A DNA stretch of 64,000 bases from Humulus lupulus (GCF_963169125.1 NC_084795.1:137183701-137247700), one strand, 5' to 3'. Shown: positions 22,128 through 34,385, numbered from the stretch's first letter. Program-made: numbers and translations. Notes: generated by a model not told the origin, from the sequence alone.

Positions 22128-24449
22128 CTAGGCGGAGGTGACCTGGGGCGAGCCTTCTACAGGATCCTCCCAAAATCCTGTGCACTCGGCTACAAAGTCG
22201 GCCAGGGCCTGACTCTTTATAGCAGTTCGCAAAGTGTACAAAATCTCGAACTGGCTGAGCTCGATTGCCCACTTTAACAAGCGTCTCGATGCTTCAGGTT
22301 TTTGCAAAACCTGCCTTAATGGTTGATCGGTCATGACGTGTATTGAGTGGGACTGGAAGTACGGCCTGAGCTTTCGCGAGGCCATGATAAGGCAGAACGC
22401 CAATTTCTCCATCAACGGGTATCGGGATTCAGCTCCGAGAAGTCTCTTGCTGATGTAGTAGACTGGCTTCTGAATCCGGTCTTCTTCTCGGACCAACACG
22501 GCACTGGCTGCATCCTCCGTAACAGCCAGGTAGAGAAAAAGAAGCTCTCCTGCTTTTGGTTTGGATAGTACGGGTGGCTCGGCCAGATGTGCTTTCAGGT
22601 CGAGGAAAGCGCTTTCGCACTCTTCTGTCCACTCGAACTTCTTATTTCCTCGAAGCAGGTTGTAGAATGGAAAACACTTATCGGTGGACTTGGAAATAAA
22701 CCGATTGAGGGCTGCCACTCTTCCTGTTAGGCCTTGGACATCTTTGCGCGACCTGGGTGAGGGAAGCTCGAGCAGTGATCTGATCTTGTCGGGGTTTGCC
22801 TCGATTCCTCGGGTATTGACAATGAAACCCAGGAATTTTCCCGATCTGACTCCAAAAGTGCACTTCTGTGGATTTAGCCTCATGCCATACTCCCGTAGGA
22901 TCTTGAAGCATTCTTCCAGGTTGGAAACATGGTTATCGGTAGTCTTTGACTTGACTAGCATGTCATCGACGTACACTTCCATGTTTTTTCCGATCTGGTC
23001 TGCGAACATTCTATTCACCAACCTTTGATACGTAGTCTCGGCGTTCTTCAGCCCGAAGGGCATGACCTTGTAACAATAAACGTTAGTCGAGGTCATGAAA
23101 CTAATGTGCTCCTGGTCCGCCAGATTCATGGCGATCTGATTGTAGCCTGAGTACGCGTCCATAAAGGACATGAGCTCGTGCCCCGCCGTGGCATCCACCA
23201 ACTGGTCAATCCTTGGCAGTGGAAAACAATCCTTGAGGCAGGCTTTATTTAGGTCGGAGAAGTCGATGCAGGTCCGCCATTTCCCGTTGGGCTTCGGGAC
23301 CAACACGGGGTTGGCGACCCATATTGGAAACTTGGCTTCATGGATAAAGCCGCATTTTTTGAGCCGGGCTACCTCTTCCTCCAAGGCTTCAGCCCGGGTT
23401 GTTCCTAGGCGTCTTTGCTTCTGGGACTTTGCAGGAACGCTTTTATCCAGATGAAGTGTGTGCATGATAACACTCGGGCTGATTCCCACCATGTCCTCGT
23501 GTGACCACACAAACACATCCAGGTTATCCCGCAGAAATCTGACCAGCTCCGCCTTCCTCTCGCTGCAGAGGTTTTTTCTGAGCTTGACCATCCGTGATGG
23601 GTTCTGCGGGTCAATGTTTACTTCCTCGAGCTCCTCAATAGCTTGGAGCTCAGATCTGTCCTCACCTATTCGGGGGTCAATATCCTCACTTAAGACAATA
23701 TTTTCCCCTTCGGCACTTTGACGTTTTTCAATCTCAGGATCAGCTAAGGGTTCCCGAGATTCCTCTTCACCACCTTGGATGGCCATTGCCAGCTGCCCGG
23801 GTTTAGATTTTCCCTTCATGGAAATGCTGTAGCATTCCCTGGCAGCGAGCTGATCGCCATGGACAGTGCATATTCCCGTGGAAGTAGGGAATTTCATCGC
23901 GAGGTGGCGAATGGAAGTGACGGCCTCAAAAGCTATGAGCGTAGGTCGTCCCAAAATTGTATTATATGCAGTAGAGCAGTCGATGACCACGAACTCGAGG
24001 AGTTTGGAGACTGTCCGAGATCCTTCTCCCAGGGTGATCACTAGCTCGATCGTCCCTATGGCCACCGATCCTTCTCCCGAAAAACCATACAGCATCATGG
24101 AGGTCGCCTTCAGCTCGGCGACAGTCAAACCCATCTTTTCTAACGTGGACTAGAATAAAAGGTTCACTGAGCTCCCATTGTCGATCAGCACCCTCCTAAC
24201 CCTCCTATTAGCGAGCTGAACTGCTACGACCAGAGGGTCATTGTGCGAGAACTGGACATGGCCCGCATCATCTTTTGTAAAAATGATTGGTTGCTTCTCC
24301 AATCGTTGTTGCTTTGGAAAGCGCTGTTCCGGAACGAACTCTACTCCATTGTGTGCCTTAAGTTCGTTCACGTACCTCTTCTGAGCATCCCTGCTCGTGC
24401 CAGCCATATGCGGACCTCCAGAGATGGTGGATATCTCCCCTCCTACCAT
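22128..24449 (-). pseudogene. Element B protease, reverse transcriptase and first RNase H
   Basis: Protease motif IDNGSS lies near 24180; a TAG near 24150 separates it from a long open frame 24134-22128. That frame contains the rest of the protease (AYNTILGRP), a full reverse transcriptase with YVDDM near 22962-22976, and a first RNase H retaining TDQPL and ALADFV. It is therefore better preserved than A's first RNase H at those two positions. A TAG at 22130-22128 separates it from the second RNase H. Same frame throughout. Confidence 0.9.
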
Positions 24450-24512
24450 GGGAGGGGGGACGTCCTGATCTATCCGAGACCCGGGCTGACTGGCCGGGAT
24501 TTCTGGCGCAAG

Positions 24513-26737
24513 TCAACTTGCTGGGACCCTATTCTGTGCGTACTGAGCCAAGGGGCCGGCTCGGATGAGAGTCTCGATCTCATCCTTCAAATGCCTACAA
24601 TCATCAGTATTGTGGCCAACATCGTTGTGAAAGCGACAAAACTTGGAGGTGTCTCTCTTCCCTTTTTGGTGCTTCAATGGCTCCGGCCTCTTCCAGGGGA
24701 GGCGAGTAGAGTTAGCTAGGAAGATATTCTCCCTAGACTGGGTGAGCTCTGTATAAGTCACGTAGACGGGCTTGAACTTGCCCACAGACTTATTCTTCTT
24801 TTGGCCGTGCTGGCTGCCTTCACCATTCCCCTTTCTTTTGCCTCCACCGAGCTGGTTGTTCTGTGTGACGTTTTGGGTCGCTTCCATGACCTCCGTCCCC
24901 ACTCCAGCGGGCTGATCAGGGACCTAGCTGGTTCCTGCGGCTGATGCTTTGGCTTCCTCCAAGTTGATCCATTCCTGGGCCCTGTTGAGGAATTCGTTAA
25001 TTGAGCTGACTCCCTTTCTTTGTATGTCTTTCCAGAGATCCCCTCCGACAAGGATTCCAGTTCTCATGGCCATGAGCTTGGAGCTATCATCCGCGTCTCT
25101 AGCCTGAGCAGTGATGTTCCCAAATCTGCTCAGGTAGGCCTTCAGAGTTTCGCCGAGCTGCTGCCTCACGTTAGCCAGAGAGTCGGCCTGAACGCGGGCA
25201 GCCTGGGAGGCTCGGAATGCCCTTTTCAAATCAGCCGAGAAAGTTTTCCAGGAGCTGATTGACTGTCTTTTGCCTTGCTTGAACCACTGCCTGGCTGGTC
25301 CAGTCAGGGTGGAAGGAAATATTAAACACCTCAGCTCGGGGCCAATGTTGTGGGCCATCATCAGGGTGTTAAACATCCCCAGATGATCCGACGGATCTCC
25401 GTCTCCATTGAACATAGACAGGTGCGGCATACGGAAACTAGGTGGGTAAGCCGTTGCTGCTATGCTGGGGGCGAAGAGCTCCATCTCGTCCCCTGAATCA
25501 TATTCATCTTTTTCTTGTTCTGACAGGAGCTTCCTCATCAGCTCCTCCATCTGGGCCAGGCGCTCGAGGGTTTGGTTCTAATGTCCTTGGTTATTCCGGG
25601 GCTGTTCAAGAGCTCCGGATCCATTGTACATATTTGGTGGGTTATTGCCCCTCCTATCTTGAGATAGGTTATTTGGGGCATTCCCTCCATTACGTACTTC
25701 GGACAAGGCTCCCCCTGAGCGAGCATGGTTGTCTCCTCCTGCTGGCTCCCCTCTATGAGAGTTAAGGCGATCTCGCAGGTCGTCCCCCTGGGTGGCTTGT
25801 GGACTTTGTACCGAGCTCAAACGCTAATGCAGGTCCCCGCCAGAAAGGTCACTCTAGCGACTGCCGGTCCAGTAGCTCCTGCTAGAGAGGCTCGGAGCTC
25901 GCCTTTGGTGCTGAGGATCTGGGCTTTCTCTCGGCGCCCTGCTACGTCGAGAAGGTCCGGCTGATGGCGGGTTTCTCCTGCTACTTCCATAGGCTGGGAT
26001 ATCTCGGACGGGCTGAGGAGGAGATGGATATCTGATTGGAGACGGAGGATGCCTAACCGGAGAGGCAATCCTGGTTCCGTCAGGACGGATCAAGTTCGGT
26101 GGGGGCCTTTCGGCCCTGCCAACCTGCTGGTCCCGCGCCTGGCGATCTGGACGAGGTGCAGGACGGTTGTTGGGGACGGGCTGACGTTGCGAGCCCTCCC
26201 TGGACCTCCTTCTGGAATTTCCTCGAGCTCCCCTGGGCGTGCTCGAGGCTGGTTGGGAGCTAGGAGTCGAAGTTCTGACCGAACGGCTGTACTGCTGTTG
26301 TCCGGCTCTAGGCACTTCTTCGAAGTTTGCCTCTCGATGGTGTGATGAAGGAGTGGAGTTGGCTGTCGGAAGTCTGTCCGAGTGGCTATGCCTGGACCGA
26401 TTACCCCGGTGAGACTTAGGAGCCTCGCCTGCCTCTCTCCAACGTTAGCATCGGTTGTGAGAGGGGGTAGTCGGGCCAGCACATCCTTGATATGCTGGTT
26501 AGCTATTGCTAGCTGGCTCCTCAGCTGAGCATTCTCCATCTCCACCACAGTGTAATAACATGGGTTCGGATTAGGCGGTTGGGGCGCCGAACTTCCGGTG
26601 TCGTCTTGGCCCGCCGGCTGCTTGCCGGGCCGCTGCTGGACTTCAGGAATTTGTTCACCAGGAATGGCAGTATGATGAGCCTCCTACCCATCATGCTGTT
26701 CTGTCTCGTTACCGTGCCTGGATCGAGTAGTCACCAT
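24513..26737 (-). pseudogene. Element B gag, broken by stops and a frameshift
   Basis: Starts with ATG at 26737 (MVTTR, as in A) and stops at 26686-26684. An Arg/Pro-rich segment is split between frames near 26200. The gag domain proper is at 25550-24924, with the conserved WF...W pattern, and is preceded by a TAG near 25578 where relatives have Gln. After another TAG near 24926 comes the knuckle CRFHNDVGHNTDDC (near 24620-24580). Most stops fit single C-to-T changes of Gln, Trp or Arg codons. Confidence 0.85.
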
Positions 26738-26772
26738 AGTTAGATGTTTGCGACAGCACTAATCGAACAAGA

Positions 26773-26792
26773 CTCTCAATGAAAGCACCAAA
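26773..26792 (-). other. Probable primer-binding site of element B
   Basis: Reverse complement reads TTTGGTGCTTTCATTGAGAG, identical to A's site. It lies four bases from the LTR end (26797). Primer tRNA not identified. Confidence 0.6.
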
Positions 26793-26796
26793 CCGT

Positions 26797-27548
26797 TGAC
26801 GCGGTTCTTCGCCAACAAGTAATTAAGAAAAGAAGAGAAAGGGATTAGTGCTTAGGTTGAACCGAAATAGATAAAGGATCTTAGAAATGAAATGGTGACT
26901 CAGAATACGTTTTTTAAGTGGTTCAAAGGTTAAAATCCTTCTACTCCACTAGTCAGTATTATTGCTATATACTGGGTATTTGATTACAGGGTATTTCTTA
27001 CAATCGAGAATCCAACCTCTATTAACTCCCAAGGTCTCCATATTTATAGGAGAAGGCACCTGGGAGTTGGTAAGAAGGTCATCCCGTGACCTTCTTTCCT
27101 ATCATGTCAACTCTGTGACATTCATGATTAATTCCTAAACCTGACACGTAAGTGTGGTCAAATCAATAGGTAAGGGGATAATGGGCCGCACAGCCCAACC
27201 CAATCGTGGGTGTCTGAATACGCACGTTCCTGCTGCGTGTTCGAGAAGTCAGGGATATATCAAACACGTGATGTCTGATATATGCACGTTTACCTTGCGT
27301 GGTTGACTTCATAAAAGGTCACAGCCTCCACATCCAGCTCGCACCACGAGCTGGATGGTTACCTCGACCTGCGGCCTTCAGGGTCCAGACTCAGTCCTTG
27401 AGCAACCTTGGCCAACCCTTAGGTTACCTCGAGCTAAGGAGGTAGGACCTTACGATGGCAGCTCCGGCCTTGGGGATGTCCACGTGGTAGTCATGATTAG
27501 GCCGTATCTCAGCTCGCTAATCAGCTCGTGGGAAAATCAGGGCGTACA
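26797..27548 (-). repeat. 5' LTR of element B
   Basis: Reads TGTACGCCCTG...GCGTCA on the minus strand, 752 bp. TATA motif CCTATAAATA at 27050-27041 (minus). Contains the perfect stem CCAGCTCG-CACCA-CGAGCTGG near 27332-27352 and several other CAGCTCG/CGAGCTG copies. Flanked on the right by ATACT (27549-27553). The second LTR is not in the window. Confidence 0.85.
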
Positions 27549-27553
27549 ATACT

Positions 27554-27826
27554 TAATTCCTTAATAATCATGCTTATGACAAGTGTCATATTCCTATTGG
27601 CTCTATCTAAACCTTATGTTATAATAAATATCATATTTATGACCAGCAATATTAATCAAACCTTATGTTATAATTAATATTCTTAAACTATAGGTTAAAC
27701 TTATAAAATCCATAACTATTGGTAGGAGTTTCTAACTAAGTCCAAGTTTGAACCAAAATCCACGAAATCTAAAATACTACAACTACTGCTAACTAGCTAA
27801 CTAAGTTAACATTCTGGGACTCTACA
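27554..27826 (-). repeat. LTR fragment related to element F's family (F')
   Basis: Minus strand starts TGTAGAGTCCCAG and resembles the first 270 bp of F's LTR (roughly 80% by eye), including the TTATGGATTTTATAAG stretch and AACATAAGGTTTGATT. It is cut by B at 27553. It inserted into the 3' LTR of G at 27827. Confidence 0.8.
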
Positions 27827-28303
27827 CTCAAGTAGCCCTATAAATTCCCAATTAATCCCGACATACCCAAATAATCATTAAATACTACCCATTACCCGAT
27901 AAACCCCGAATACACACTAATTTTCCCAAAAGACCCTACACTCACCCAGAGCTGGGTATTTGAACCCGTTGTGACAATATCACTAATCCGCTCACTAGGA
28001 TTGCCTCGAGACGAATATCGCAAACATACTCATATTATAATGTGGTCTCAGTCATAACACACACATAATTACATTTATAACCTTAATGGGCCAAAATTAT
28101 AAATATGCCATTATTAACCAGAATGGGCCCACATGCATATTTAATACACCAAAACATGCAACTCTAGTCATATTATAATATAAATCAAGCAATAAAATAA
28201 TGATACACATATATCATAATTAATTCCACATATAAGTCCAATTATTCCCTCTTGGCACACTAATAAAGGCACTAAGCCTTATTAGCAAATCTGGGATATT
28301 ACA
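27827..28303 (-). repeat. 3' LTR of element G, first 477 bp
   Basis: Minus strand starts TGTAATATCCCAG, directly after the polypurine tract TAAGGAGGGGATAGT (28318-28304, minus). It shares the GCTAATAAGGCTTAG stretch with H and with the 32293 LTR end. The rest is displaced by F'. Confidence 0.8.
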
Positions 28304-28339
28304 ACTATCCCCTCCTTACAGAAATTTCATCCTCGAAAT

Positions 28340-29709
28340 TTACCTGAATAGTTCGGGATGCCGATCCTGCATATCTGACTCAAGCTCCCAAGTTGTCTAT
28401 TCTACTTTGTTGTTTCTCCACAACACTTTCACTAAGGCAATGGTCTTGTTTCATAAGACTTTGTCCTTTCTGTCTAGGATTTAAATCGATTTCTCCTCAT
28501 AAGATAAATCTTGATCCAACTCCAGGTCTTCATACTCAACACATGTGCAGGATCTGATACGCATTTTCGGAGCATACACACATGAAACACGTTGTGAACC
28601 CCTGATAAAGCTGGATGCATAGCTAATCTATACGCCACCTCTCCAACTCATTCCAGAATCTCAAAGAGGCCAACAAACCTAGGACTTGATTTGCCTTTCA
28701 CTTTTCTCAAAGGAGAAACTCTGAGAAACACATAGTCACCTACTTGAAACTCTACACTTCTACGTTTCAAGTCCAAGTAACTCTTTTGTCTACTCTATAA
28801 GATGAGCATTCCAACTTTAATCTTCTTAATTGCCGCATTAGTCCTCTGAACTGCCTCAGGACCTAAATACTTTCTCTCACCCGACTCATCCCAATGAATG
28901 GATGATCTACATTTCCTCCCATACAACATTTCATACATAGCCACTCCGATAATTTCTTGATAACTGTTACTATAAGAAAACTCAATCAAAGGGAGATACT
29001 AACTCCAAGATCCCCCAAAATCTAACACACATGCCCGCAACATGTCTTCTAGTATTTGAATCGTCCTCTCATACTATCCATCCGTCTAAGGATGATACGC
29101 TGTACTGAATCTCAACTGCATGCCCATAGCCTTCTGCATGTTTTCCCAAAACTTAGAGATGAATGTGGGGTCCCTGTCTGACACTATCGATTTCGGAGCC
29201 TCATGGAGACACACAATCTCTTTCACGTACAATTCAACATACTGCCCCATCGTATAATTTTTTCTAACGGGCATAAAGTGGGCTGATTTGGTGTACCTAT
29301 CAACAATGACCCACACAAAATCATGTTGCCCCACTGTTCTCGGCAATCCAACCATGAAGTTCATGGTAGTATCTTCCCACTTCCACTCTGGAATCCCTAA
29401 AGGCTGTAGCAACGATGCTGGCCTTTGGTGTTCAACCTTCACCTATTGCCAGGTTAAACACTTGGCCACATAATCCACCATGTCCTTCTTCATTCCTGGC
29501 CACCAATACAAAACCTTTAGATCTTGGTACATGTTTGTCGTACCCATATGTAGAGAATAAGGAGTGGTAGGAGTCTCATCCTGAATCTCTCGCCTGATAC
29601 CAACATCCACCAGAACGCAAATCCGATTTTTATATCTTAACAAATCTACCTCTAAAATAGTAATTTCTCTAGCCATTATAGCTAAGACGCTCTCGCTGTG
29701 TTTCTTCAA
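28340..29709 (-). pseudogene. Element G integrase and chromodomain-type tail, degraded
   Basis: Fragments at 29709-29443 (zinc-binding region), 29442-29086 (catalytic core) and 28989-28795 (later part), in several frames. The core has NFMVG where relatives have a catalytic Asp, and keeps VSDRD. The tail after 28480 includes TWELE and an ending HPELFR with stop at 28342-28340, which resembles the chromodomain-like C-terminus of Tekay-type chromoviruses and matches F's ending. No part can be functional. Confidence 0.8.
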
Positions 29710-30562
29710 TTAAGGATCCTCCTTCTACGCTTCTTTGATTCTCTCAAGAATTGTGTACTGAAGGGTAATGTTGGCTAGAAGAACAACTACCAGTTCAATT
29801 CCCGCTCTCGTCATTTCTTGAGCTAGCTTTTCTGATATTTGTCTTGAATTGAACAACTGCCCTGGACCCCTCCGACTCAATCCATCGGCCACCACATTGG
29901 CCTTCCCTAGATGGTTCAAAATCTCACAATCGTAGTCTTTTACCAACTCCAACCAACGTCTTTTGCGCATATTCAAATCCTTTTGAGTGAAGAAATACTT
30001 CAAACTTTTATGGTCAGTGTATATTTCGCACTTTTCTCCATACAGGTAGTGCCTCCATACCTTCAGTGCGAATACCATCGCTGCCAGCTCAAGGTCATGA
30101 GTGGGGTACCTCTGTTCATACTCCTTCAGCTGTCTAGAAGCATAGGCTATCACCTTTCCAGCTTGCATCAATACACAACCCAAACCCTGCCTCAAAGCAT
30201 CACAGTAGACCAAAAGCTTTTCCTTGTCTAATGGAAGAATCAGTACCGCAGCAGTAATCAGTCGCCACTTTAACTCCTTGAAACTGTTCTCACATCTATC
30301 TGTCCAGACATACTTTGTCTTCTTACGTGTCAGCTCAATCAATGGTGTTGCAATTATTGAGAATCCCTCAACGAATCCCCGATAGTACCCTGCTAATCCC
30401 AGGAAGCTTCTAACCACTGGTACACTGCTCAGTCTTGGACAATCTCTCACTGCCTTTATTTTGGTTGGGTCCACCAAAATCCCCTCCTTACTCACAACAT
30501 GGCTCAAAAATGTTACTTAGGGTAACCAGAATTCACATTTACTGAACTTATCATACACCTTA

Positions 30563-30935
30563 TGTGACTGTCAGTATCCCGTGATCCGTAAGGGGAAAGA
30601 TCGGGTAAAGTTGTGGAATCCCACATCGCCTAGGGAAGGTCAAGTATGATGATTCTAAGACTGTGTAGGTATGGGAATACACAGTTGAAGATGGCTTAAA
30701 TGGATTGATGGGTACTACCTCTTCCAACAAGATGCATCTTCTTTTCGGTAGCTCATAACTTGAGAACTTCAAAGTTAAGCATGCTTGAGCTAGAGTAGTC
30801 TCATGATGGGTGACCTCTTGGGAAGTTTTCCCAAGAAGTGTGTGAGTGAGGACAAAGCACGCTGGAAAGACTCGTGTTGGTTTGTAGGGACAGTCGTCAT
30901 TCCAGGAAGCATCCATAGTGACGTGGGGCGTTACA
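30563..30935 (+). mobile_element. Solo Cassandra-type TRIM LTR carrying 5S rRNA sequence
   Basis: 373 bp, TGTGACTGTC...GGGCGTTACA, flanked by CCTTA (30558-30562) and TCTTA (30936-30940), a target-site duplication with one mismatch. The CCCACATCGCCTAGGGA stretch and an embedded 5S-like sequence are typical of Cassandra. No internal domain or second LTR remains. The minus-strand open frame running through it is incidental. Confidence 0.85.
30763..30832 (+). ncRNA. 5S rRNA-like segment with pol III internal promoter
   Basis: Closely resembles the 3' two-thirds of plant 5S rRNA: GAACTTC, AGTTAAGCATGCTTGAGC (A-box region), GAGTAGT, and GATGGGTGACCTCTTGGGA (C-box region, about 30806-30824). It has several substitutions and lacks the normal 5S start, so it is not a functional 5S gene. 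Confidence 0.85.
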
Positions 30936-31332
30936 TCTTATGCTCCCTAAGCCTTTGTAATAGCAAACGAAGATGTTGCTTGTGTTCTGTCTCTGATTGG
31001 GAGTACACCAGTATATCATCAATGAACACAATTACCAACTTATCCAAATAATCCCTAAATGCCCTATTCATCAAATCCATTAAGGCTGCTGGGGCATTGG
31101 TTAACACAAAAGACATGACCGAGAATTCATAATGTCCATACCTCGTATGGAACACGGTCTTTGGTATATCCTCTTCCTTAATCCTCAACTGATTGTAGCA
31201 AGACCGAATGTCAATCTTAGAAAATATTGTCTTTCCTTGTAATTGATCAAACAAATTGTCAATCCTAGGCAGTGGGTACTTATTCTTAATAGTTGACTTA
31301 TTTAGCTCTTGATAATTGATGAACATTCTTAA

Positions 31333-31985
31333 TCACCCATCCTTCTTCTTCACAAACAACACTTGAGCACCCCACGGTGTAAAACTGGATCTAATGAATC
31401 CTAGATCTAGTATTTCCTGTAATTGAATCTCCAGTTCCTTTAACTCTTCTAGAGCCATTCTATAAGGTACCCTCGATACTGGTTCTGCTCCTGGTGCCAA
31501 TTCTATGACAAAATTAATCTCTCGGTGTGGTGGAATTCCTAGCAGGTCTTCTAGAAATACATCAAGAAACTCACACACCAACCCAGTCTCACCGGATCCA
31601 ACTGAAACAACCTTAGAGGTATCTACTATGTTTGCTAGGAATCCTATGAAACCTTCTTGCAACAAGTCTCTAGCCCTCGACACAGAAATCATAGGTACTC
31701 GTGGTCCACTCACTGTCCCCACAAACACGAAGGGTTCCTCTCCATCGGGCTCAAAAGTTACCAACCTTCGCTTGCAGTCTATCGTCGCCCCATACTTTGC
31801 CAACCAATCAATCTCCAAAATCATATCAAAAGCATCCATCACCAGTTCAATTAGATCCACGGACAACTCCCTACTGTCTATCTCTACTGGTAACGCTCTA
31901 ACCCGCCTCCTAGAGACTACCAGTTCCTCAGTTGGCAACAGTTCTAAATACCCTAGAATACAAATCACAAGGTCTACACAAATGC
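31333..31985 (-). pseudogene. Element G aspartic protease remnant and start of RT
   Basis: Covers the C-terminal half of a chromovirus protease (LSVDLIEL, FDMILEIDWLAKYGATIDC) and the linker into RT (VPYRMA, then [13 protein letters not shown]). The catalytic DSGA region and all of gag are missing; upstream sequence is directly an LTR start, so an internal deletion removed them. Confidence 0.8.
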
Positions 31986-32293
31986 TATATAACATATAAC
32001 ATATAACATATCCACATAATAACATATAATAATGTGGTTTCAAACATATAACATATATAATTACAATTATACCCTTAACATGTCAAAATTATGAAAATGC
32101 CCATTTTAAAAAAATAGGGCCGTTAAGGACATTTAATACACTCAAACATGCACAATTATTCATATCATAATATAACTCATATAATTCACGTAATCACATA
32201 TTTACTCAATTAATTAACACATAATTACTCCACGTGCCCTCTCGGCACGCTAACCAAGACACTAAGCCTTATTAGGAATTTTGGGACGTTACA
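31986..32293 (-). repeat. Start of element G's 5' LTR, rest deleted
   Basis: Minus strand begins TGTAACGTCCCAAAATTCC and shares AATAAGGCTTAGTG with G's other LTR. After about 300 bp, ending in ATATAACAT repeats, it joins protease sequence, so the remainder of the LTR, leader and gag are absent. Divergence from the other LTR start is high (about one base in five by eye). Confidence 0.7.
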
Positions 32294-33144
32294 AAGCATG
32301 CCAAGATTACCCATATTGCACACATAAAGCTAAAATAATTTAGAATGTGGAGCTTCAAATCACATAACTTGTATGCATACATTTTAATAATATGACCAAA
32401 TTAATCAATCATTTCTCAAAATAAATTGACAAATTTTGGAGCATCACCCCCACATTTCTCAAAATGATAAAATATCATTTTAAAATAGAAATCTCTTCAT
32501 TTCTATTGTACTCTTTATATTATTCATAAAAGATAATGCTAGACTTATAATACAAAGGATTATCATGAGTCATTAAAACCTCATGACACTTATATTTTCA
32601 CCAAGGTAGGTTGAAATAAATAAAACCTCAATGTTAATTTATTTTGACCCATTTACTTGAAAGAACAAGAAACACTAACCTTCGCTTGATTTGATTTCTT
32701 TTATATTTCACAAAATAAAAAATATATATAAACACATATAAATTGTGAAAATCTCTCAAGAAAATAATCACAATCATATAATAATAGGATAACATTTTTA
32801 ATCCATTATTTATATTTTAATAAAAACTTATTGTTAACATTTCACACAATACACAAAATTACAAGAATAATCCAAACAATTCTTTTAATCACAAAATTAA
32901 ATGGCAACAACTCACATATCAACAATAATATAATAAAACATATTCCTATTATCATAAATTTAATTACCATATGGTTTGGCACAATAGTAATCATGATGAT
33001 TCACATATCAATATTCATCTTAATATTAACATGATTATATCTCAATATAATTTTACATATTTTTCAATACATATGACTTATCACAAAACTTGCCTCTTAA
33101 ATTCACATAAGTAATTGTATGTATCATATATAACATACACCTAT
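32294..33144. other. AT-rich sequence of unknown nature, left of element D
   Basis: No gene recognised. Very AT-rich; continuous with 48480-49297 before D inserted. Ends with the left target-site copy CCTAT (33140-33144). Could be remains of an older element or native intergenic DNA. Confidence 0.5.
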
Positions 33145-34379
33145 TGATGAGTGCACATTTGTACACTCATTTGCAATAATTAATAATATGAATCATTGTA
33201 CTTTTCTTAAGATTTTTGTATAAATTTGATGTGTTCTCTATAGTGTGTAGTGTTAAGCTTAACATGATGATTTTATAGTGAATTTGGAGTACACTGTACA
33301 TAATTGAGTAAAGTGCCAAAAAGCAACTGGGTCAAGAACCACGAAAAATCAAGAAATGTTATTTCAAGCGCAATAGCGCCGTTCGTGGAGAAAAAATATT
33401 TCGTGCGCAAACGACGAGACTTCAAGAAAATAAGTCAGGCACAATTGCGCTGCTTGCTAGGTGCCAAAGCGTCGTACGTCTACCGATTTTAATTAACCTA
33501 TTTTTAAGACGTGATTTTTAAGGGCCTAGGGATAGAATCTGATAGCTTCGGTTTTGGGGGCTAGAGAGAATGGGAGACGAGGATCTTTTTAGGTTAGAGA
33601 AACACATTGAAGAGGAGGAGAGAACGAGATCCTAAGCAATCGTCAATCATCATTATATCTCTTTCTTCTTTATTCTCTTATTTAGTGACTTAATTATGAA
33701 TATGATTATTGCTATTATATTTTTGATAATGAACTAAACACTACTTTCTAGTGTGTTGATGGAACTATTTTAGATTATGAATTAAAGTTTTAGCTTATTC
33801 CCATATCTGTTCTTGTGATTTGTTTGTGCAAATTTTGTGATTATTACTATCTTGTTAATGATTTATCACCATTAATTAGTATTGAGATTAGGTTTTACAC
33901 TTAAGAGAGGCAATCTAAAATCAGACTTAGAATTGCATAACATAGGAGAAGTGTGAGATTGAAATATTCCACTAATTCTATGAGTTTTATTTAAGAGAAT
34001 CAATGTGTTTAATTCCTACATAATTGATTAATATTGAATAGAAAGGTTAATAGATTACATTAGAACTCTTGAAACTACAAATTAGGGATAAATTAGGATA
34101 ATTGATAAACTGATGTTCATAGTTTGGAATAGGGAAATCAATGCTCTAGATTTATATTCTCTCATTGAAGTCCTTCAACTGTCTTGTTTACTTTTATGTT
34201 ATTTATTATTCTTTTGTTCTTAAAGCATTCTAAATTTTGTTTCATCTAATTAAAACAAGAGACTAAAAAGTGTAGTACTTAGTAATTTAATAATCAATCC
34301 CTGTGGGTTAGACAACCTTTTAAATATTAAAACTTTGCTATAACAACATTGTGCGCTTGTAGTAAAAAATTATGTGTCA
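33145..34379 (+). repeat. 5' LTR of element D
   Basis: 1235 bp, TGATGAGTGCAC...ATGTGTCA. Contains GCGCAATAGCGCC (33368-33380) and the related GGCACAATTGCGCT (about 33438-33451). Ends with the Athila-typical AATCCCTGTGGG...GACAAC context. Shorter than the 3' LTR, which has an extra palindrome copy and a segment near 48090-48140 missing here. Confidence 0.9.
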
Positions 34380-34385
34380 AGTTTT

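Larger units (their letters stand above)
1..27548 (-). mobile_element. Element B: Tat-like Ty3/gypsy LTR retrotransposon, 3' end outside window
   Basis: Minus-strand element. Its 5' LTR is 26797-27548, gag-pol runs leftward to 20407, and a gene on the opposite (plus) strand follows, with its first recognisable exon at 500 and last at 19528. The 3' LTR must lie left of base 1. B is interrupted at 1798-19091 by C, which holds A. Right-hand target-site copy is ATACT at 27549-27553; the left copy is not visible. Tat assignment rests on the gag-protease-RT-RNase H-second RNase H-integrase order, the protease motif DNGSS, and the antisense gene between pol and the 3' LTR, a feature known from Tat-lineage elements. 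Without the insertions about 10.3 kb is visible. Confidence 0.85.
29725..31326 (-). pseudogene. Element G reverse transcriptase and RNase H, split by a Cassandra-type LTR
   Basis: Reverse transcriptase 31326-30936 includes [17 protein letters not shown] and the active-site VFIDD near 31020. It is cut at 30935 by the 5S-bearing LTR; the thumb continues below 30558, and connection plus RNase H occupy 30507-29725 ([17 protein letters not shown]). An internal stop lies between the LTR and 30507. Confidence 0.85.

Noticed and set aside
30763..30832. Functional 5S rRNA gene
   Set aside because: The 5' third is missing or unrecognisable, substitutions are many, and it is bounded by a TRIM LTR with target-site copies.
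30560..30916. 118-residue minus-strand open frame
   Set aside because: Lies wholly within the Cassandra-type LTR, antisense to the 5S-like segment, and has no domain.
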